A stretch of DNA of 64,000 bases from Bacteroidota bacterium (GTDB lineage Bacteria; Bacteroidota; Bacteroidia; Bacteroidales; Lentimicrobiaceae), in contig WSXX01000016.1 of assembly GCA_009773515.1 (NCBI GenBank), positions 115,977 through 179,976 on the forward strand. Direction: 5' to 3'. The translations under genes and the position numbers were made by a program. Of this stretch, positions 61,900 through 64,000 are shown piece after piece. Below the pieces are notes generated by a model. The model was not told where the DNA came from. It saw only the letters and a list, made by a program, of their open reading frames with translations, and searched no databases. How positions within the stretch are numbered: the stretch's first letter is position 1; each line of letters begins with the position of its first letter.

Positions 61900-63567
61900 C
61901 TATCTTAACAAAGTCACCGAACCCCTCACCGGACTCTTAACTGTTACATTAATATACCCCGGAACTTCAAAGCTGATGATATAGGCATACATGCCTGAAG
62001 GAGCGAGAGAGCCCTTTACAAATCCATCCCAACCAGCGGAATAATCATTGGTTTCATAAACCATTTCACCCCAGCGGTTGTAAATCTGCATCAGGAAGCG
62101 CGATGGGACAATATCTCCCAACAGTACTGGTCTGAAAATGTCGTTGATTCCATTGCCATCAGGCGTGAAGGCATTCGGCATGGTAAGCTCAAGGGTACAT
62201 GGTATCAGCCATACGGTTGACCTTCCGGTACATCCGTAACTGTTCACAACCTCTACCCTGTATTCTCCGGCATCGGTAGCCTGATAGGTCTGAAGCACAC
62301 TTCCATCCTGCCACAGGTAATTTTCATACCCCGGACCAGCATCAAGGAAATGCAGAGTTCCGGCGCAAAGCGAGTCGGCATCAGAAATACTGATTTCAGG
62401 GCTCGGATTCACTGAAAGGTTTATCACCTCTCTGATGAAACAACCATCCGCATTGGTGGCCGTTAAGGTATAGATACCAAGATCAGAAGTCTGCAAAGGA
62501 TTGAATGTCAGATCGCTTTGAGAACTGCTGAAACCTCCCGGACCTGTCCACAGGTAATTGAGCGCCTGATTGTCGTTGTTCACAACAGAGAAAATTGTTG
62601 AATCTCCGGCACAGAATTCTCCACCGGCACTCAGGCTCAGATCAGGTGCAGCAAACAATTCCACACGACCAGGCACCAGACTTCTTGGTATTTCATAACC
62701 TGAACTACTAAGGATCACACACTCATCGAAGTTCCACAATATGTCACTGTTGCCAGGAGAAGCTCCGGCAAACTGCACACCAAACAATCCCTGACCTGCT
62801 GGTAAAGTAACTGAACCCGTAATTGCAGAATACCTGACAATAAGCACATTCACATTTTGGGCAACACTAAATGTCCCGGCGCTGCTGAGTAAGGGATTGA
62901 GGTCGATCAGATTCTGATAAGTAAGAATTGAAGGATCATAGGTGAGTTCAATGGTAAATGAAGCCACTTCTATAAAATTCTCGGCATCAACAGGAAGTAC
63001 AATCGGTACATTCATACAATACTCAACCGTATCAGCAGATACAACCACTTCACCAACCACTGCATTTCCTATGTTGAAGTCCTGCTGAGCAACACAACCA
63101 TTCGCATCACGCACATAGGCGGTGTGATCGCCGATTGCAAGGCCTGTAAATTCATTTGCCGGCTGCCAGTCAACGCCATTTACCGAGTATTCGAGCGGAT
63201 CAACTCCTCCGGAAGCTATAATGGTGACCATTCCATTGTCCAGTCCATTGGTGGCAGGTATGGGTTCAATGTCGATGATGACCGGACTGTCAATGATGAC
63301 CGTAAATATTACCACTTCGGAACACTGTCCGGCATCAGGCGTAAACACATAATCCGATGTACCCAAAACTGAAGTGTTGATCAATGCCGGTGTCCAGCTT
63401 CCGGTGATGCCGTTGAGCGAAGTTGTCGGCAATGCAGGCGGGGTGCTGTTCAGGCAAAGCGGACCAATCTGAGCGAACTCAGGAGTGATTTCGTCATCTA
63501 TCACAATGGTCATGGTGTATTCCACGCCGCACTGTCCGGCACGGGGTAAAGATGTAATCTGATGCAC
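61900..63567 (-). CDS. T9SS type B (CHU_C) cargo protein, C-terminal part after a frameshift
   Basis: This is the downstream portion of a large secreted protein whose frame is broken near 63540-63556. The first eight or so residues of the open frame (MHQITSLPR) are out-of-frame noise; from AGQCGVEYTMTIVIDDEI it joins the repeat sequence. Next come a cohesin-like domain (about 180-310, VVSADTVEYCMNVPIVLP) and two Ig/PKD-like domains (SLSAGGEFCAGDSTIFSV; INADS-like CAGTLHFLDAGPG). The tail has the gliding-motility-associated C-terminal domain: LTMPNAFTPDGNGINDIFRP, YNRWGEMVYETND and WDGFVKGSLAPSGMY. The protein should be exported by the type IX system and attached at the cell surface, perhaps as an adhesin. 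Confidence 0.82.
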   Translation of the reverse strand: MHQITSLPRAGQCGVEYTMTIVIDDEITPEFAQIGPLCLNSTPPALPTTSLNGITGSWTPALINTSVLGTSDYVFTPDAGQCSEVVIFTVIIDSPVIIDIEPIPATNGLDNGMVTIIASGGVDPLEYSVNGVDWQPANEFTGLAIGDHTAYVRDANGCVAQQDFNIGNAVVGEVVVSADTVEYCMNVPIVLPVDAENFIEVASFTIELTYDPSILTYQNLIDLNPLLSSAGTFSVAQNVNVLIVRYSAITGSVTLPAGQGLFGVQFAGASPGNSDILWNFDECVILSSSGYEIPRSLVPGRVELFAAPDLSLSAGGEFCAGDSTIFSVVNNDNQALNYLWTGPGGFSSSQSDLTFNPLQTSDLGIYTLTATNADGCFIREVINLSVNPSPEISISDADSLCAGTLHFLDAGPGYENYLWQDGSVLQTYQATDAGEYRVEVVNSYGCTGRSTVWLIPCTLELTMPNAFTPDGNGINDIFRPVLLGDIVPSRFLMQIYNRWGEMVYETNDYSAGWDGFVKGSLAPSGMYAYIISFEVPGYINVTVKSPVRGSVTLLR

Positions 63568-64000
63568 CCAAAACTGAAGTGTTGATCACTGCCGGTGTCC
63601 AGTTTCCTGTGATGCCGTTGTTTGAAGTTGTCGGCAATGCCGGTGGTGTGCTGTTCACACAAAGCGGACCAATCTGAGCGAACTCAGGAGTGATTTCGTC
63701 ATCTATCACAATGGTCATGGTGTATTCCACACCGCACTGTCCGGCATCAGGAGTAAAGATATAATCCGAGGCGCCAAGTACTGAAGTGTTGATCACTGCC
63801 GGTGTCCAGCTTCCGGTAATGCCATTGATCGAAGTTGTCGGCAGTGCAGGTGGTGTGCTGTTCAGGCAAAGCGGACCAATCTGAGTGAATTCAGGAGTGA
63901 TTTCATCATCTATCACAATGATCATGGTGTATTCCACGCCGCATTGTCCGGCATCCGGAGTAAAGATATAATCCGAGGCGCCAAGTACTGAAGTGTTGAT
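63374..64000 (-). repeat. 207-bp (69-residue) tandem coding repeat
   Basis: The motif GTGTTGATCA/..GCCGGTGTCCAG recurs at 63374, 63579, 63786 and 63993, giving spacings of 205, 207 and 207 bp. Units are nearly identical at DNA level and code for a 69-residue Ig/hyalin-like module (NGITGSWTPAVINTSVLG, DYIFTPDAGQC, IDDEITPEFAQIGPLC). The 205-bp unit has the two-base deletion. Confidence 0.85.
63494..64000 (-). CDS. T9SS cargo protein, upstream part (runs off the window, frameshifted)
   Basis: The frame is open from the window end at 64000 (INTSVLGASDYIFTPDAGQC...), so the true start lies outside; the GTG at 63937 is internal. It codes for two full and one partial 69-residue repeats and then leaves the correct frame after DYIFTP, continuing CRTVRRGIHH to a stop at 63494. 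The same residues continue in another frame (AGQCGVEY) in the 61900-63567 frame. Together the two pieces form one gene, with a two-base deletion relative to neighbouring repeats. It is either a pseudogene, a phase-varying gene, or an assembly error in repeated sequence. Confidence 0.75.
   Translation of the reverse strand: MNTSVLGASDYIFTPDAGQCGVEYTMIIVIDDEITPEFTQIGPLCLNSTPPALPTTSINGITGSWTPAVINTSVLGASDYIFTPDAGQCGVEYTMTIVIDDEITPEFAQIGPLCVNSTPPALPTTSNNGITGNWTPAVINTSVLGASDYIFTPCRTVRRGIHHDHCDR

Noticed and set aside
1..64000. tRNA and rRNA genes
   Set aside because: Spacers were read for tRNA-like arms (GGTTCGAATCC-type T loops with matching acceptor ends) and rRNA conserved blocks; none was convincing by eye. 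A covariance-model scan would be decisive.

Overview
The window comes from a member of the Bacteroidota, most likely Bacteroidales-like. Signs of this are two proteins with type IX secretion signals (a type A tail at 10324-14991 and a CHU_C/type B tail at 61900-63567), many secreted lipoproteins, an OstA-family protein, a DUF2490 barrel, the hpt-adk-obgE gene order, and about twenty copies of the Bacteroidota -7 promoter box TAnnTTTG placed in front of genes. No rRNA, tRNA, phage module, IS element or CRISPR array was recognised. Most genes are chromosomal housekeeping or envelope genes, separated by unusually repeat-rich intergenic DNA.

Layout. 1-2.3 kb: end of an outer-membrane protein, a holin-like membrane protein and a NimA-like flavoprotein. 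2.5-6 kb (minus): hpt, a tandem double adenylate kinase, obgE and a PAP2 phosphatase. 6.5 kb: first purE. 7.3-15 kb (minus): a lipoprotein, a TPR-adenylate cyclase and a 1555-residue secreted S8/S53-like peptidase holding an ATALVN hexapeptide array. 15.5-22 kb: universal stress protein, O-methyltransferase and M16 peptidase pair, a GldN-like lipoprotein, a TMTC-like membrane protein. 22-25.6 kb: AT-rich accessory island with orphan genes, a lone MNT nucleotidyltransferase and gene remnants. 26-29.6 kb: purK, four envelope or zinc-ribbon genes, then a second purE. 30-32 kb: cyclic-nucleotide-binding domain fused to aspartase. 32.3-38.9 kb: two-component system, alginate-export-type porin and pstSCAB. 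39-46 kb (minus): lipase and choloylglycine-hydrolase-like pair, two lipoproteins, and a receiver/PEP-pyruvate-binding protein. 46-54.5 kb: glutaminase, OstA-like protein, DUF389 protein, uridine phosphorylase family, transglutaminase-like protein, purC. 54.7-61.3 kb: trehalose-synthase-like GH13, retropepsin-PDZ protein, SusA-like GH13, GH25 lysozyme. 61.9-64 kb: a frameshifted, repeat-built T9SS cargo protein running off the window.

How the genes fit together. Purine metabolism is over-represented (purE twice, purK, purC, hpt, adk) but scattered over several transcription units. A cyclase and a cyclic-nucleotide-binding aspartase lie 20 kb apart and may share a second messenger. The porin and pst genes form one phosphate-uptake unit that follows a NarL-type two-component system. 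Two GH13 enzymes sit in one carbohydrate-related stretch.

The points most worth a second look are the ATALVN array inside the secreted peptidase, the adenylate kinase whose second domain has lost acidic active-site residues, the cyclic-nucleotide-domain/aspartase fusion, the split purK-purE locus, the perfect inverted repeat over the promoter of the phosphate operon, and the 207-bp repeat gene with a two-base deletion in one unit. Promoter-box positions were also used to pick start codons in several genes where the longest open frame is too long.
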